Shown: positions 43,329 through 52,373 of the stretch, in pieces
Layout: the number at the start of each line of letters is the position of its first letter
Numbering within the stretch: the stretch's first letter is position 1
Source of the DNA: Sphaerotilus natans
GTDB taxonomy: Bacteria; Pseudomonadota; Gammaproteobacteria; Burkholderiales; Burkholderiaceae_C
DNA length: 64,000 nt
Direction of reading: 5' to 3'
Assembly: GCF_900156335.1 (NCBI RefSeq)
Contig: NZ_FTMZ01000013.1
Coordinates: 62,001-126,000 of the forward strand
Translations under genes and position numbers: made by a program
Notes under the pieces: model-generated
What the model saw: only the letters and a program-made list of their open reading frames with translations
Told to the model about the DNA's origin: nothing
Databases searched by the model: none

Positions 43329-45326
43329 ATGCGTGAGTCCTGGGCGCGTCCGAGCTGCTGCGCCTGTCCGCCCTGCTACCTGTCCCATTTCCAGTACACG
43401 ACCGTGTTCCTGCCTGCCGATCCTGTCCCGTCTTCCGATCATTCCGCCGTCTTCGCGCTGCTCGACGAGGCCGACGCGCCTGCGGGGGCGCCGCGCAGCC
43501 GGCTGCTGAGCGGCTGGCTCGGCGAGTGGCGCTGCGACGATCCGGCCACGCTGGAGGCGGTCTGGGCCGGCGCGCAGGCGCAGATCGCCGCCGGGGCGCA
43601 CGCGCTGCTGCTGGCCGACTACGAATGGGGCGTGCGGCTGGCCGGTGCCGGAACGCCCGGCGGCTGGAGCGAGCAGGCGCCGGGCGCGCTGCGGCTCCTG
43701 ATGTTCTCGCGCCTGCAGCGGCTCGACGCCGAGGGCGTGGCCGCCTGGCTGGCCCAGGCCGAGGGCCGCGCCGAGCCCGCGCCGGCGGCGGTGCTGGCGC
43801 CGCAGCCCGACGACGAAGACGCCACCTACGCCGCCGCGATCGCGCGCATCCACGCGCTGATCCGCGCCGGCGAGACTTACCAGGTCAACCACACGCTGCG
43901 CCTGCGCGGCCAGGCGCTCGGCACGCCGCTGGCGCTGTACCGGCGGCTGCGCGCGCTGCAGCCGGTGCCCTTCGGCGCGCTGGTGGCGCTGCCGGGCGAC
44001 CGCTGGGTGCTGTCGTGCTCGCCGGAGCTTTTTGTGCGCCACGAGGGCGGACGGCTGCAGGCGCGGCCGATGAAGGGCACCGCCGCGCGCCGCCCCGACG
44101 ACGCGCAGGCCGATGCCGCCGCCGCCGCCTGGCTGGGCGCCGACACCAAGAACCGCGCCGAGAACCTGATGATCGTGGACCTGCTGCGCAACGACCTCGG
44201 CCGCATCGCCCGCACCGGCAGCGTGAAGGTGCCGGCGCTGTTCCAGGTCGAGCCCTACCGCACCGTCTTCCAGATGACCTCCACCGTCGAGGCCGAGCCC
44301 GCGCCGGGCGCCGATCTGCCGGCGGTGCTGCGCGCGCTCTTTCCCTGCGGCTCGATCACCGGCGCCCCGAAGCACCGCACGATGCAGCTGATCGAGTCGC
44401 TCGAATCCTCGCCGCGCGGGCTCTACACCGGCGCGATCGGCTGGGTGGAGGCGCCCGCGCCCGGCAGCGACCGGCGGCTGGGCGACTTCGCGCTCTCGGT
44501 GGCAATCCGCACGCTGGAGCTGGGCGCGCCGGTTGGTCCTGTGCCGGGGCAAGGCGGCCTGCGGCCGGTCACGCTGGGCGTGGGCGGTGGCATCGTGCTC
44601 GATTCGGTGGCCGAGGACGAGGCGGCCGAGTGGCGGCTGAAGTCGCGCTTCGCCACCCGGCCCGATCCGGGCTTCACGCTGTTCGAGACGATCCGCGTCG
44701 AGGCCGGCCAGCCGCTGCGGCTGCCGGCGCATCTGGCGCGGCTGGGCGCCAGCGCGGCGGCGCTGGGCTTCGCCTTCGACGGCGAGGCGCTGCGGGCGGC
44801 GGTGCTCGCGCAGGCGCAGGCGCTGCCGGGCGAACTCGTCCACCGGCTGCGGCTGGACCTGGCGCGCGACGGCGGCTGGCAGATCCGTCACGGCGTGCTC
44901 GCGTCGCTGCCCGACGGGCCGCTGGGCCTGCTGCCGCCGGGCCCGGCGCTGCCGGCGGACGAGGCGGCGCTGCTGGCGCACAAGACCTCGCTGCGCGCCA
45001 CCTACGACGCGGCGATCCGCGAGGCCGAGGCGCAGGGCGCCTTCGACCGCATCTTCGTCAACCCGCGCGGCGAGCTGACCGAGGGTGCGCGCAGCACGCT
45101 GCTGCTGCGCCTGGACGGCCGCTGGTGGACGCCGCCGGTGGCCGCCGGCGCGCTGCCCGGCGTGATGCGCGCGGCGCTGATGGCCGATCCGGCCTGGGCG
45201 CTGCAGGAGCGCGTGCTGCGCCCGGCCGATCTCGAGCGCGCCGAGGCGCTGGCGCTGTGCAACGCGCTGCGCGGCGTGTGTCCGGCCCGGCTGCATGGCT
45301 GTATCAGCCTGGAGCAGCGCGGCTGA
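43329..45326 (+). CDS. aminodeoxychorismate synthase component I fused to aminodeoxychorismate lyase (PabB-PabC)
   Basis: 665 residues, p-aminobenzoate branch of folate synthesis. The first 440 residues are the chorismate-binding domain: PMKGTAARR (Lys249, the ammonia/PABA-type lysine), IVDLLRNDLG, and FPCGSITGAPK. The last 200 residues are a PabC-type PLP fold: FTLFETIRVEAG, then ELTEGARSTLLLR. Both halves look intact, so one polypeptide would make and cleave aminodeoxychorismate. The start ATG 43329 has a poor ribosome site; a GTG near 43404 is a possible alternative. A separate glutamine amidotransferase (PabA) must be encoded elsewhere. Confidence 0.9.
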   Translation: MRESWARPSCCACPPCYLSHFQYTTVFLPADPVPSSDHSAVFALLDEADAPAGAPRSRLLSGWLGEWRCDDPATLEAVWAGAQAQIAAGAHALLLADYEWGVRLAGAGTPGGWSEQAPGALRLLMFSRLQRLDAEGVAAWLAQAEGRAEPAPAAVLAPQPDDEDATYAAAIARIHALIRAGETYQVNHTLRLRGQALGTPLALYRRLRALQPVPFGALVALPGDRWVLSCSPELFVRHEGGRLQARPMKGTAARRPDDAQADAAAAAWLGADTKNRAENLMIVDLLRNDLGRIARTGSVKVPALFQVEPYRTVFQMTSTVEAEPAPGADLPAVLRALFPCGSITGAPKHRTMQLIESLESSPRGLYTGAIGWVEAPAPGSDRRLGDFALSVAIRTLELGAPVGPVPGQGGLRPVTLGVGGGIVLDSVAEDEAAEWRLKSRFATRPDPGFTLFETIRVEAGQPLRLPAHLARLGASAAALGFAFDGEALRAAVLAQAQALPGELVHRLRLDLARDGGWQIRHGVLASLPDGPLGLLPPGPALPADEAALLAHKTSLRATYDAAIREAEAQGAFDRIFVNPRGELTEGARSTLLLRLDGRWWTPPVAAGALPGVMRAALMADPAWALQERVLRPADLERAEALALCNALRGVCPARLHGCISLEQRG

Positions 45327-45410
45327 GCGAGGCCGGGTCTGTGCGGGTGGGCGCTTGTCTGCGGCATCACTACAGTGCCCAGCCATGAGGAAGAAAGAGG
45401 AGATCTGCTC

Positions 45411-45986
45411 GTGACAAGCCTGTTGTTCATCCTGCTGGCCGCTGCCGCCGGTTTCTGGATCGGCCGGGGCCAGGGCCGGGGCGAGGCGGCCCGCCAGATG
45501 GCGGCGCTGCAGTCCGAGGTCGAGGCCCGGGAAAGCCGGGAGCGGGCCTCTCAGGCCGCGACCCTGAGCGAGAGCCAGACGGCGCTGACGCGTGCCCAGG
45601 CCGCCAGCCGCGCCGAACTGGATGCGCTCAATCACCGCCTGGCCGAGACCCGGCGCCAGTCGGAGGCCGCAGTGGCGGCGCTGCGCGAGGAGCAGGCGCG
45701 ATCGGCCAGCGAACGCCAGTCGCTGCAGCAGCGCGCCGAGGCGCTCTCGCGCCAGCTCGAGGCGGTGCAGGCGGATCGCCAGGCTGACGAGCGTCGGCTG
45801 CAGGCGCTGCAGCAGTCCGGCGAGACGGCCGCCCGGCAGTCGGCGGCGCTGTCGCGCGAGGCCTACCAGGCGCTGAAGTCGCTGCATGCCGAACTGGCGG
45901 CCGAGCGGGCCGCCCACGCACAGACGCGCGAGCAGGGCGGTGCGCTGGCGCGCGAGGCCTACACCGCGCTGCGTCGCGCGGCCTGA
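45411..45986 (+). CDS. small membrane-anchored coiled-coil protein (unknown function)
   Basis: 191 residues from GTG 45411, with AGAGGAGAT a few bases upstream; a GTG at 45375 would add twelve residues in front of the anchor. An N-terminal hydrophobic helix (about 3-19, LLFILLAAAAGFWIG) is followed by an almost pure coiled coil (Gln/Glu/Ala/Arg heptads, no Pro) to the end. It has no family name I recognise. It sits alone after the pab gene, convergent to nagZ. Confidence 0.7.
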   Translation: MTSLLFILLAAAAGFWIGRGQGRGEAARQMAALQSEVEARESRERASQAATLSESQTALTRAQAASRAELDALNHRLAETRRQSEAAVAALREEQARSASERQSLQQRAEALSRQLEAVQADRQADERRLQALQQSGETAARQSAALSREAYQALKSLHAELAAERAAHAQTREQGGALAREAYTALRRAA

Positions 45987-46005
45987 GCCGGGCCGGCCGT
46001 CGCGT

Positions 46006-47166
46006 TCAGAGCAGCGGCTCGATCCGCTGCAGCGCGCGCCGGTAGGGCGCGTCGTGCATCAGCTCGTCCCAGGTCAGCGGCGGGGTCTGCGGCAGCAGCG
46101 CCAGGCGGCGCGCCTCGCTGTCGGGGCTCTGGTGCCAGTCGCCGCGCTCCAGCGCCGCCTGCAGGCCGTCGAGCAGCGCGTCGACCGCGCGGCCGCCGTC
46201 GAGCGACTGGTTGCACAGCAGCACCATGTCGCAGCCCGCGCCCAGCGCCAGCGTCGCGGCCTCGGTGTAGCTCAGCACCGCGCCGTCCTTGACGCCGGGC
46301 ACGCGGCGCGCGCCCTCCATGCTCAGGTCGTCGCTGAAGATCACGCCGGTGAAGCCGAGCTGCTCGCGCAGCACCGCGTTCAGCCAGCGCGGCGAGTAGC
46401 CCGCCGGCCGCGCGTCGACCTGCGGATAGATCACATGCGCGGGCATCACGCTGGTCAGGCAGGTCGAGAGCCATTCGTAGGGGCGGGCGTCGTCGGCCAG
46501 GATCGTCTCGAGCGTGCGCTCGTCGGTGGGCACCGCGACATGGCTGTCGGCCTCGGCCCAGCCGTGGCCGGGAAAATGCTTGCCGCAGTTGGCCATGCCG
46601 GCCTGCAGCAGGCCCTGCATCAGGCTGCGCGCCAGCGTCGCGGCCACCCGCGGGTCGCGGTGGAAGGCGCGGTTGCCGATGACGCCGCTGCGGCCGTGGT
46701 CCAGGTCGAGCACCGGCGTGAAGCTCAGGTCGACGCCGCAGGCGCGCAGCTCGGCCGCCAGCACCCGGCCGGCGGCGCAGGCCATGTCGCAGGCGGTCAG
46801 GGCGCCGTGGCCTTCGCCCTGGGCCGCGTCGTTCATCCAGCGCTCGCCGAAGGCGCGCATCGGCGGCAGGTGGGTGAAGCCGTCGGTGCGGAAGCGCTGC
46901 ACCCGGCCGCCCTCATGGTCGACGCAGACCACCACGTCGGGCCGGATCGACTTGATCTCGGCCACCAGCCGGGTCAGCTGTGCGCGGTCCTTCCAGTTGC
47001 GGCCGAACAGGATCAGGCCGCCGGTGAGCGGATGCGCCAGGCGGCGGCGGTCGTCGTCGTCCAGCGTCAGGCCGGCGACATCGAGCACGACCGGCGCGTG
47101 CGCCGGGACGATGGGCTCGGGTGCGGGCAGGTCGGACTTCTTCTTGCTGCTCTTGCGGGTGGGCAT
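46006..47166 (-). CDS. nagZ: beta-N-acetylhexosaminidase NagZ
   Basis: Cytoplasmic GH3 enzyme of peptidoglycan recycling, removes GlcNAc from muropeptides. 386 residues, with the GH3 nucleophile Asp in VIFSDDLSMEG and the NagZ catalytic loop CGKHFPGHGWAEADSH. The N-terminal 15 residues are Lys/Ser-rich and extra. It is the last gene of the lepA-nagZ run, 11 bases after acpS. Confidence 0.95.
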   Translation of the reverse strand: MPTRKSSKKKSDLPAPEPIVPAHAPVVLDVAGLTLDDDDRRRLAHPLTGGLILFGRNWKDRAQLTRLVAEIKSIRPDVVVCVDHEGGRVQRFRTDGFTHLPPMRAFGERWMNDAAQGEGHGALTACDMACAAGRVLAAELRACGVDLSFTPVLDLDHGRSGVIGNRAFHRDPRVAATLARSLMQGLLQAGMANCGKHFPGHGWAEADSHVAVPTDERTLETILADDARPYEWLSTCLTSVMPAHVIYPQVDARPAGYSPRWLNAVLREQLGFTGVIFSDDLSMEGARRVPGVKDGAVLSYTEAATLALGAGCDMVLLCNQSLDGGRAVDALLDGLQAALERGDWHQSPDSEARRLALLPQTPPLTWDELMHDAPYRRALQRIEPLL

Positions 47167-47177
47167 GGGGGCGTGCC

Positions 47178-47576
47178 TCAGGGTTGGCGGGTCTCGACGA
47201 CGACGAAGCTGGTGGCGTAGTCGCTCTCGTCGGTCAGGCTGACATGGGCGACCAGGCCCTGCTGGTCGAACCAGGCGGCCAGCGCGCCGTGCAGGCGGAT
47301 CTCGGGCTGGCCGCTGGGGCGGTTGAGCGTCTCGCAGTCGCGCCAGCGCATCGGCGAGCGCAGGCCCAGGCCGATCGCCTTCGAGAAGGCTTCCTTGGCC
47401 GAGAAGCGGGTGGCGAGGTAGGCCACGCCGCGGGCCTCGGCCTGCGCGCGGCGGGCGCGGAAGACCGCCATCTCGTTCGGGCCGAGCACCTTCTCGGCGA
47501 AGCGCTCGCCGTGGCGCTCCAGCGCCGCGCGGATGCGGCGGATGTCGCAGATGTCGGTGCCGATGCCGTGGACCAT
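47178..47576 (-). CDS. acpS: holo-ACP synthase
   Basis: Transfers 4'-phosphopantetheine from CoA to acyl carrier protein Ser. 132 residues, AcpS type: [12 protein letters not shown] (magnesium-binding Asp) and [13 protein letters not shown]. The start 47576 is two bases from the pdxJ stop. In the standard pdxJ-acpS order. The substrate AcpP is encoded 13 kb upstream in the same strand run. Confidence 0.95.
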   Translation of the reverse strand: MVHGIGTDICDIRRIRAALERHGERFAEKVLGPNEMAVFRARRAQAEARGVAYLATRFSAKEAFSKAIGLGLRSPMRWRDCETLNRPSGQPEIRLHGALAAWFDQQGLVAHVSLTDESDYATSFVVVETRQP

Positions 47577-47578
47577 GC

Positions 47579-48367
47579 TCAGCGCGGCGCGAAGGCGCGC
47601 TGGATGCAGCGCTGGTAGTCGCGGATGGTTTCCGTGTAGCCCAGCTCCAGCGCGTCGGCCACCAGCGCGTGGCCGATCGACACCTCCTGCACGCCCGGCA
47701 CCTCGCGCAGGAAATCGGCGAGGTTGTCGCGGTTCAGGTCGTGGCCGGCGTTGATCTCCAGGCCGGCGGCCAGCGCGGCCTCGGCGGCGGCGCGGTAGCG
47801 CGCCAGTTCCGCAGCCTGGCGCGGCGTGCCCCAGGCGCTGGCGTAGGCCTCGGTGTAGAGCTCGACCCGGTCGGCGCCGACCTCGCGCGCGGCGCGCATC
47901 ATCTCGGGGATCGGGTCCATGAAGAGGCTCACGCGCACGCCCAATGCCTTTGTCTCGGCCACCACCGGCGCCAGCCGCTCGAGGTCGGCGGGAAAGGTCC
48001 AGCCGTGGTCGGAGGTGAACTGGCCGACCGAGTCGGGCACGAAGGTGGCCTGGTGCGGGCGGATCTCGCGGATCACGTCCATCAGGTTGTGGAAGGGGTT
48101 GCCCTCGATGTTGTATTCGACCTGCGGCCAGTCCTTCAGCAGCTCGGCCAGATCGCGCACGTCCTGGGCGCGGATGTGGCGCTCGTCCGGGCGCGGGTGC
48201 ACGGTGAGGCCCTGCGCGCCGGCCTCCAGCACGAGGCGCGCCGCCTTCGTGACGCTCGGGATGCCGAGATGGCGGGTGTTGCGCAGCAGCGCGACCTTGT
48301 TCAGGTTGACCGACAGCGCGGTGCGGCTGCCACGGTGGCCGGCCTCGGGGGCGACGAGAGGGTTCAT
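47579..48367 (-). CDS. pdxJ: pyridoxine 5'-phosphate synthase
   Basis: Condenses 3-amino-1-hydroxyacetone phosphate with deoxyxylulose phosphate to give PNP in vitamin B6 synthesis. 262 residues; [23 protein letters not shown] and GHDLN motifs are the family hallmarks. The first 15 residues are unconserved. The ATG 48367 overlaps the recO stop by four bases. Confidence 0.96.
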   Translation of the reverse strand: MNPLVAPEAGHRGSRTALSVNLNKVALLRNTRHLGIPSVTKAARLVLEAGAQGLTVHPRPDERHIRAQDVRDLAELLKDWPQVEYNIEGNPFHNLMDVIREIRPHQATFVPDSVGQFTSDHGWTFPADLERLAPVVAETKALGVRVSLFMDPIPEMMRAAREVGADRVELYTEAYASAWGTPRQAAELARYRAAAEAALAAGLEINAGHDLNRDNLADFLREVPGVQEVSIGHALVADALELGYTETIRDYQRCIQRAFAPR

Positions 48368-49182
48368 GGTGGGGTGGAAGGTTCGGTCAGCTTCTGGATC
48401 TCGACCATCAGCGCGCGGGTGCGCAGCATCGAGGTGTCCAGATGATAGTGAAGCAGGCCGCGCAGCAGCGTGCGCAGCGCCGGCAGCGCGCCGCGGCAGG
48501 CCTGGCGCAGGGCGGCCAGGTCGCCGGCGGCCAGCGCTGCCTCCAGCGCATGCAGCGTCGCGCCGGACAGGCCGCCGGCACCGTCGATCGGCGTCACGCC
48601 CCGCTCGGCATGCAGGCCGTGGCGGGCTCGGGGCTCGACCGGCTGCTGCGTCTGCGTGACCCGGCCCAGTTCGGGCAGCACGCCCGATTCGCGCAGCAGG
48701 ACCAGCTCGAAGGCGCGCAGGGCCGCGGCGGTGGCGGCCTCGTCGTCGCGATCGAGCGCCGGCAGCGTCAGCGCGTAGGCGTCGAACAGGCGCGGATGCG
48801 GATCGTGGCGCTGCAGCGCGCGCATCAGCAGCTCGTTGAGATGGAATCCGGCCAGCAGCGCCGCGCCGGAGGGCATCGCCGCCACGCCGCGGCCGTCGGG
48901 CAGGGCGCCGGCCCATTCGGCGCTGCGCAGCAGGTGGATCTCGGGCGGCGCGGCCTCGTCGCGGCGCTCGGCGCGCCCGCCCAGCACGATCTGCAGGCGC
49001 TGGAAGGGCAGCAGCACGCTGCGCAGCTGCGAGTGCGGCCGCTTGGCGCCCTTGGCGACTGCGGCGATGCGGCCGCGCTCGCGCGTCCACAGCTCCAGGA
49101 TCAGGCTGGACTCGCTCCAGTCATGGCGGTGCAGCACATAGGCGGCCAGCGCGGCCGGCGCGGCGCGTCGGCTCACGGCCAC
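48364..49182 (-). CDS. recO: DNA repair protein RecO
   Basis: Recombination mediator of the RecF pathway. 272 residues: OB-fold N-terminus ([27 protein letters not shown] is the family pattern), then a helical domain. The zinc-cysteine motif of some RecO proteins is absent, as often in betaproteobacteria. Start GTG 49182, four bases after the era stop. Part of the era-recO-pdxJ-acpS block. Confidence 0.93.
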   Translation of the reverse strand: MAVSRRAAPAALAAYVLHRHDWSESSLILELWTRERGRIAAVAKGAKRPHSQLRSVLLPFQRLQIVLGGRAERRDEAAPPEIHLLRSAEWAGALPDGRGVAAMPSGAALLAGFHLNELLMRALQRHDPHPRLFDAYALTLPALDRDDEAATAAALRAFELVLLRESGVLPELGRVTQTQQPVEPRARHGLHAERGVTPIDGAGGLSGATLHALEAALAAGDLAALRQACRGALPALRTLLRGLLHYHLDTSMLRTRALMVEIQKLTEPSTPP

Positions 49183-49186
49183 CGGA

Positions 49187-50215
49187 TCACTCGTAGCCGT
49201 AGCTCTTCAGGCGGTGCTCGTCGTCGGCCCAGCCGGAGCGCACCTTCACCCAGACTTCCAGGAAGACCTTCTTGCCGGTCAGGCGCTCCATCTCGGTGCG
49301 GGCCTCGGTGCTGATGCGCTTGAGGCGCTCGCCGCTCTCGCCGATCACCATGCCCTTGTGCGCGTCGCGCTCGACGATGATGGTCGCGGCGATGCGGTTC
49401 AGGCGCCCGCCCTCGACCTCCTCGTACTTGTCGATCTGCACGGTCGAGGTGTAGGGCAGCTCGTCGCCGGTCAGGCGGAAGAGCTTCTCGCGGATCAGCT
49501 CGGCGGCGAGGAACTTGTCGCTGCGGTCGGTCAGCGCGTCGGCGTCGTAGAACCAGGGCTGCTCGGGCAGGTAGGGGCGGATGATGCCCAGCAGCCGCTC
49601 GGTGTCGGCCTGCCTGGTGGCCTGCAGCGGCACGAACTCGGTGAACGGATGGCGCTCCTGCATCTGCTTGAGCCAGGGCAGCAGGTCGGCGCGGCGGTGG
49701 ATCAGGTCGAGCTTGTTGGCGATCAGGAAGACCGGCTTGCCCTTCGGGATCATGGACAGCACCTTGGCGTCGTCCAGGCCGAAGCGGCCGGCATCGACCA
49801 GGAACAGCACCACGTCCACGTCGCCCAGCACCGACTGCACCGTCTTGTTCAGGTTGCGGTTCAGCGCCGCGGTGCCCTTGACGGTGTGGCGGGTCTGGAA
49901 GCCGGGCGTGTCGACGAAGACGAACTGCGTGTCGCCGTCGGAGGCGATGCCGGTGATGCGGTGGCGCGTCGTCTGCGCCTTGCGCGAGGTGATGCTGACC
50001 TTCTGGCCGATCAGCGAGTTCATCAGCGTCGACTTGCCGACATTGGGTCGGCCGACGATGGCGATCAGGCCGCAGCGGGTCGGGCCCTCGGGCTGGCCGC
50101 CCGGGCGGGCGGCGGCGAGCATGGCCTCCAGATCGGGCTGGAGCGACGGGGCGCCGTCGGCGGTCTCGTTCTCGGATTCGGAATCGGGAAGGTTCGGTTC
50201 GTTCGGAAGGGTCAT
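49187..50215 (-). CDS. era: GTPase Era
   Basis: 16S rRNA-binding GTPase needed for 30S assembly. 342 residues: an acidic N-terminal extension of 45, P-loop GRPNVGKST (55-63), DTPGF, NKLDL, and the C-terminal KH domain with [13 protein letters not shown]. It overlaps the rnc stop/start by four bases. The extension is a little longer than in E. coli. Confidence 0.97.
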   Translation of the reverse strand: MTLPNEPNLPDSESENETADGAPSLQPDLEAMLAAARPGGQPEGPTRCGLIAIVGRPNVGKSTLMNSLIGQKVSITSRKAQTTRHRITGIASDGDTQFVFVDTPGFQTRHTVKGTAALNRNLNKTVQSVLGDVDVVLFLVDAGRFGLDDAKVLSMIPKGKPVFLIANKLDLIHRRADLLPWLKQMQERHPFTEFVPLQATRQADTERLLGIIRPYLPEQPWFYDADALTDRSDKFLAAELIREKLFRLTGDELPYTSTVQIDKYEEVEGGRLNRIAATIIVERDAHKGMVIGESGERLKRISTEARTEMERLTGKKVFLEVWVKVRSGWADDEHRLKSYGYE

Positions 50216-50895
50216 TCGTGTTCGGCGCTGAGCCGCTCCAGGGCGATGCGGGCGGCTTCCTGCTCGGCGGCACGGCGCGAGCGGCCTTCGCCGCGCGCCT
50301 CGACGCCATGGCTGGCGACCGCGCAGACGACGACGAAGGTCTGGTCATGCGCGCGGCCGCGGGTGGTCTCGATGCGGTATTCGGGCACGCTGTGGCGGCG
50401 CGCCTGCAGCCACTCCTGCAGCTGGGTCTTGGCGTCCTTGGCCCAGGCCTGGGTCGCGGTCTCGGAGATCAGCGGCGAGAACAGCCGGCGCACCAGCGCC
50501 TGGGCGGCGTCGAAGCCGGCGTCGCGGTAGACCGCGCCGATGATGGCCTCCATCGCGTCGGCCAGGATGGAGGGGCGCTGGGCGCCGCCGCCGCGGGCCT
50601 CGCCCTCCGACAGGCGCAGCATCGCCGGAATGCCCAGCGACAGCGCGATGCGGTGCAGCATGTCCTGGCGCACCAGGTGGGCGCGGATGCGGGTCAGCTC
50701 GCCTTCCGGGGACTCGTCGTACTGATCGAACAGCAGGTCCGAGACGGCGAGGTTGAGCACCGCGTCGCCCAGGAATTCCAGGCGCTCGTTGTGGTCGGCG
50801 CCGTAGCTGCGATGCGTCAGGGCCAGCGTCAGCAGTTCCCGCTGGCGGAAGCTGTGACCCAGGCGGTGCGAGAAGGCTTCGAGAGACGGATTCAA
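50212..50895 (-). CDS. rnc: ribonuclease III
   Basis: Double-strand-specific endonuclease for rRNA processing and antisense RNA decay. 227 residues; signature [13 protein letters not shown] with the catalytic Glu/Asp pairs, and a C-terminal dsRBD ([17 protein letters not shown] start). It sits upstream of era with a four-base overlap, the standard rnc-era coupling, and 13 bases after the DUF4845 gene. Confidence 0.97.
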   Translation of the reverse strand: MNPSLEAFSHRLGHSFRQRELLTLALTHRSYGADHNERLEFLGDAVLNLAVSDLLFDQYDESPEGELTRIRAHLVRQDMLHRIALSLGIPAMLRLSEGEARGGGAQRPSILADAMEAIIGAVYRDAGFDAAQALVRRLFSPLISETATQAWAKDAKTQLQEWLQARRHSVPEYRIETTRGRAHDQTFVVVCAVASHGVEARGEGRSRRAAEQEAARIALERLSAEHE

Positions 50896-50908
50896 GGTCA
50901 GGACCTTT

Positions 50909-51277
50909 TTACTGCGATCGGCCGTTGTACCTGATCAGCAAAGCCACCGGACCGAAGAGATCGATCTCCTTGGCGTAGGCGAAGCTGATGACGATGCGGT
51001 CATTGTCCTTCGTCACGTCCAGATCCTCGCCACTGATCGTGCTGATGGCGTATTCGACGGACTTGATCTTGTCAAATTCCGCGCGGATGCCCGGTACGGT
51101 GCTGGCGCCGCTGCTGGCGATGCGGGTGACCACCCGCTTGATCGTCAGGTATTCGTTGACGGTCGGGATCACGCGCATGGCCAGCAGTGCGACCGACGAG
51201 ATCAGCACGGCCCAGAAGACCAGGCCGATCAGGGTGATGCCGCGCTGGCTGCGGGCGTGCGGGAGACGGGCGTTCAT
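50909..51277 (-). CDS. DUF4845 membrane protein
   Basis: 122 residues from ATG 51277. A type IV pilin-like N-terminus (RSQRGITLIGLVFWAVLISSVALLA) forms one TM helix and a short periplasmic domain follows. The gene is conserved between lepB and rnc in beta- and gammaproteobacteria but its role is not settled. The RGITLIGL stretch resembles a prepilin-peptidase recognition site, so PilD processing is possible; that is inference. Confidence 0.85.
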   Translation of the reverse strand: MNARLPHARSQRGITLIGLVFWAVLISSVALLAMRVIPTVNEYLTIKRVVTRIASSGASTVPGIRAEFDKIKSVEYAISTISGEDLDVTKDNDRIVISFAYAKEIDLFGPVALLIRYNGRSQ

Positions 51278-51356
51278 CGGATGAGGTCCTCGATGGCGGC
51301 GGGTCGCCACGGCCGCAGAGCTGGCCGCCGTCCCGCGGGATGGCTGGTGGGCAGGG

Positions 51357-52325
51357 TCAGTGGAAGGGGCCGATGCGCTTGACGTTGCCGAAGTTCATCC
51401 ACACGAAGAAGGCCCGGCCGACGATGTTCTCGTCCGGCACGAAGCCCCAGAAGCGGGAGTCCTCGGAGTTGTCGCGGTTGTCGCCCATCATGAAGTAGTG
51501 TCCGGCCGGAACCTTGCAGGTCACACCTTCGGCGGTATAGGTGCAGTTCTCCGAGCCGGGAAACTGGCGCGCACGCATGCCGTAGCTCGACGGCAGCGAG
51601 GGATCCACCAGGATGCGGTGACTGTCCTCGCCGACCTGCTCGCGGAACTGGCGCGAATAGGTGCGGCGGTCCTCGTCGTAGTAGTCCTCGAGCTGCTCGA
51701 GCGGCACCGGCTTGCCGTTCAGGTAGAGCTTCTGGTTGATGTAGGCGACCTCGTCGCCGGGAATCGCCACCACGCGCTTGATGAAGTCGATGGCCGGGTC
51801 GACCGGATAGCGGAACACCATCACGTCGCCACGGCGCACCGGCTCGTTGTCGATGATCTTCTTGTTGATCACCGGCAGGCGCACGCCGTAGTGGAACTTG
51901 TTCACCAGGATCAGGTCGCCGATCTCCAGCGTCGGGATCATCGAGCCCGACGGGATCTTGAACGGCTCGAACAGGAAGGAGCGCAGCACGAACACCATCA
52001 GGATCACCGGGAACAGCCCGGCGGTCCAGTCCAGCCACCAGGGCTGGGCGAGGATCTTCTGGCGTGCGCCCTCGACCTGGCTGTCGACCTGCTCGATGCC
52101 CTGACGGGCGAGCTGGGCACGGCGTTCACCGTCCTCGCGGGTCAGCGCCGCCGCGGCGGCCAGCCGGCGCGGCAGGAAGACGAAGCGCTCGGCCAGCCAG
52201 TAGGCCATCGTCACGACGGTCAGCGTGAAGAGCAGCAGCGAGAAGTTGCCGCTCCACTTGCCCAGATACCAGCCGGCGCCGTAGAGCGCCAGCAGGCCGT
52301 AGAGAATGCCGGTGAGGGGTCCCAT
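51357..52325 (-). CDS. lepB: signal peptidase I
   Basis: Inner-membrane serine protease removing signal peptides. 322 residues, two N-terminal TM segments (about 3-20 and 30-48), a cytoplasmic loop, and the active site in the periplasm: Ser128 (PSGSMIPT) and Lys183 (FIKRVVAIPGD). MGDNRDNSEDSR box is present. It is 48 bases after lepA, the classic lepA-lepB order. Confidence 0.96.
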   Translation of the reverse strand: MGPLTGILYGLLALYGAGWYLGKWSGNFSLLLFTLTVVTMAYWLAERFVFLPRRLAAAAALTREDGERRAQLARQGIEQVDSQVEGARQKILAQPWWLDWTAGLFPVILMVFVLRSFLFEPFKIPSGSMIPTLEIGDLILVNKFHYGVRLPVINKKIIDNEPVRRGDVMVFRYPVDPAIDFIKRVVAIPGDEVAYINQKLYLNGKPVPLEQLEDYYDEDRRTYSRQFREQVGEDSHRILVDPSLPSSYGMRARQFPGSENCTYTAEGVTCKVPAGHYFMMGDNRDNSEDSRFWGFVPDENIVGRAFFVWMNFGNVKRIGPFH

Positions 52326-52373
52326 CGATCGTCCGGTTCGGGTTGTTCGGGCGCGAGGCGGCGGGCCGGGCGC

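Noticed and set aside
42975-45917. Minus-strand open frame of 980 codons opposite the pab gene
   Set aside because: Antisense to a clear PabB-PabC gene, Arg/Gln/His-rich and without any domain pattern.
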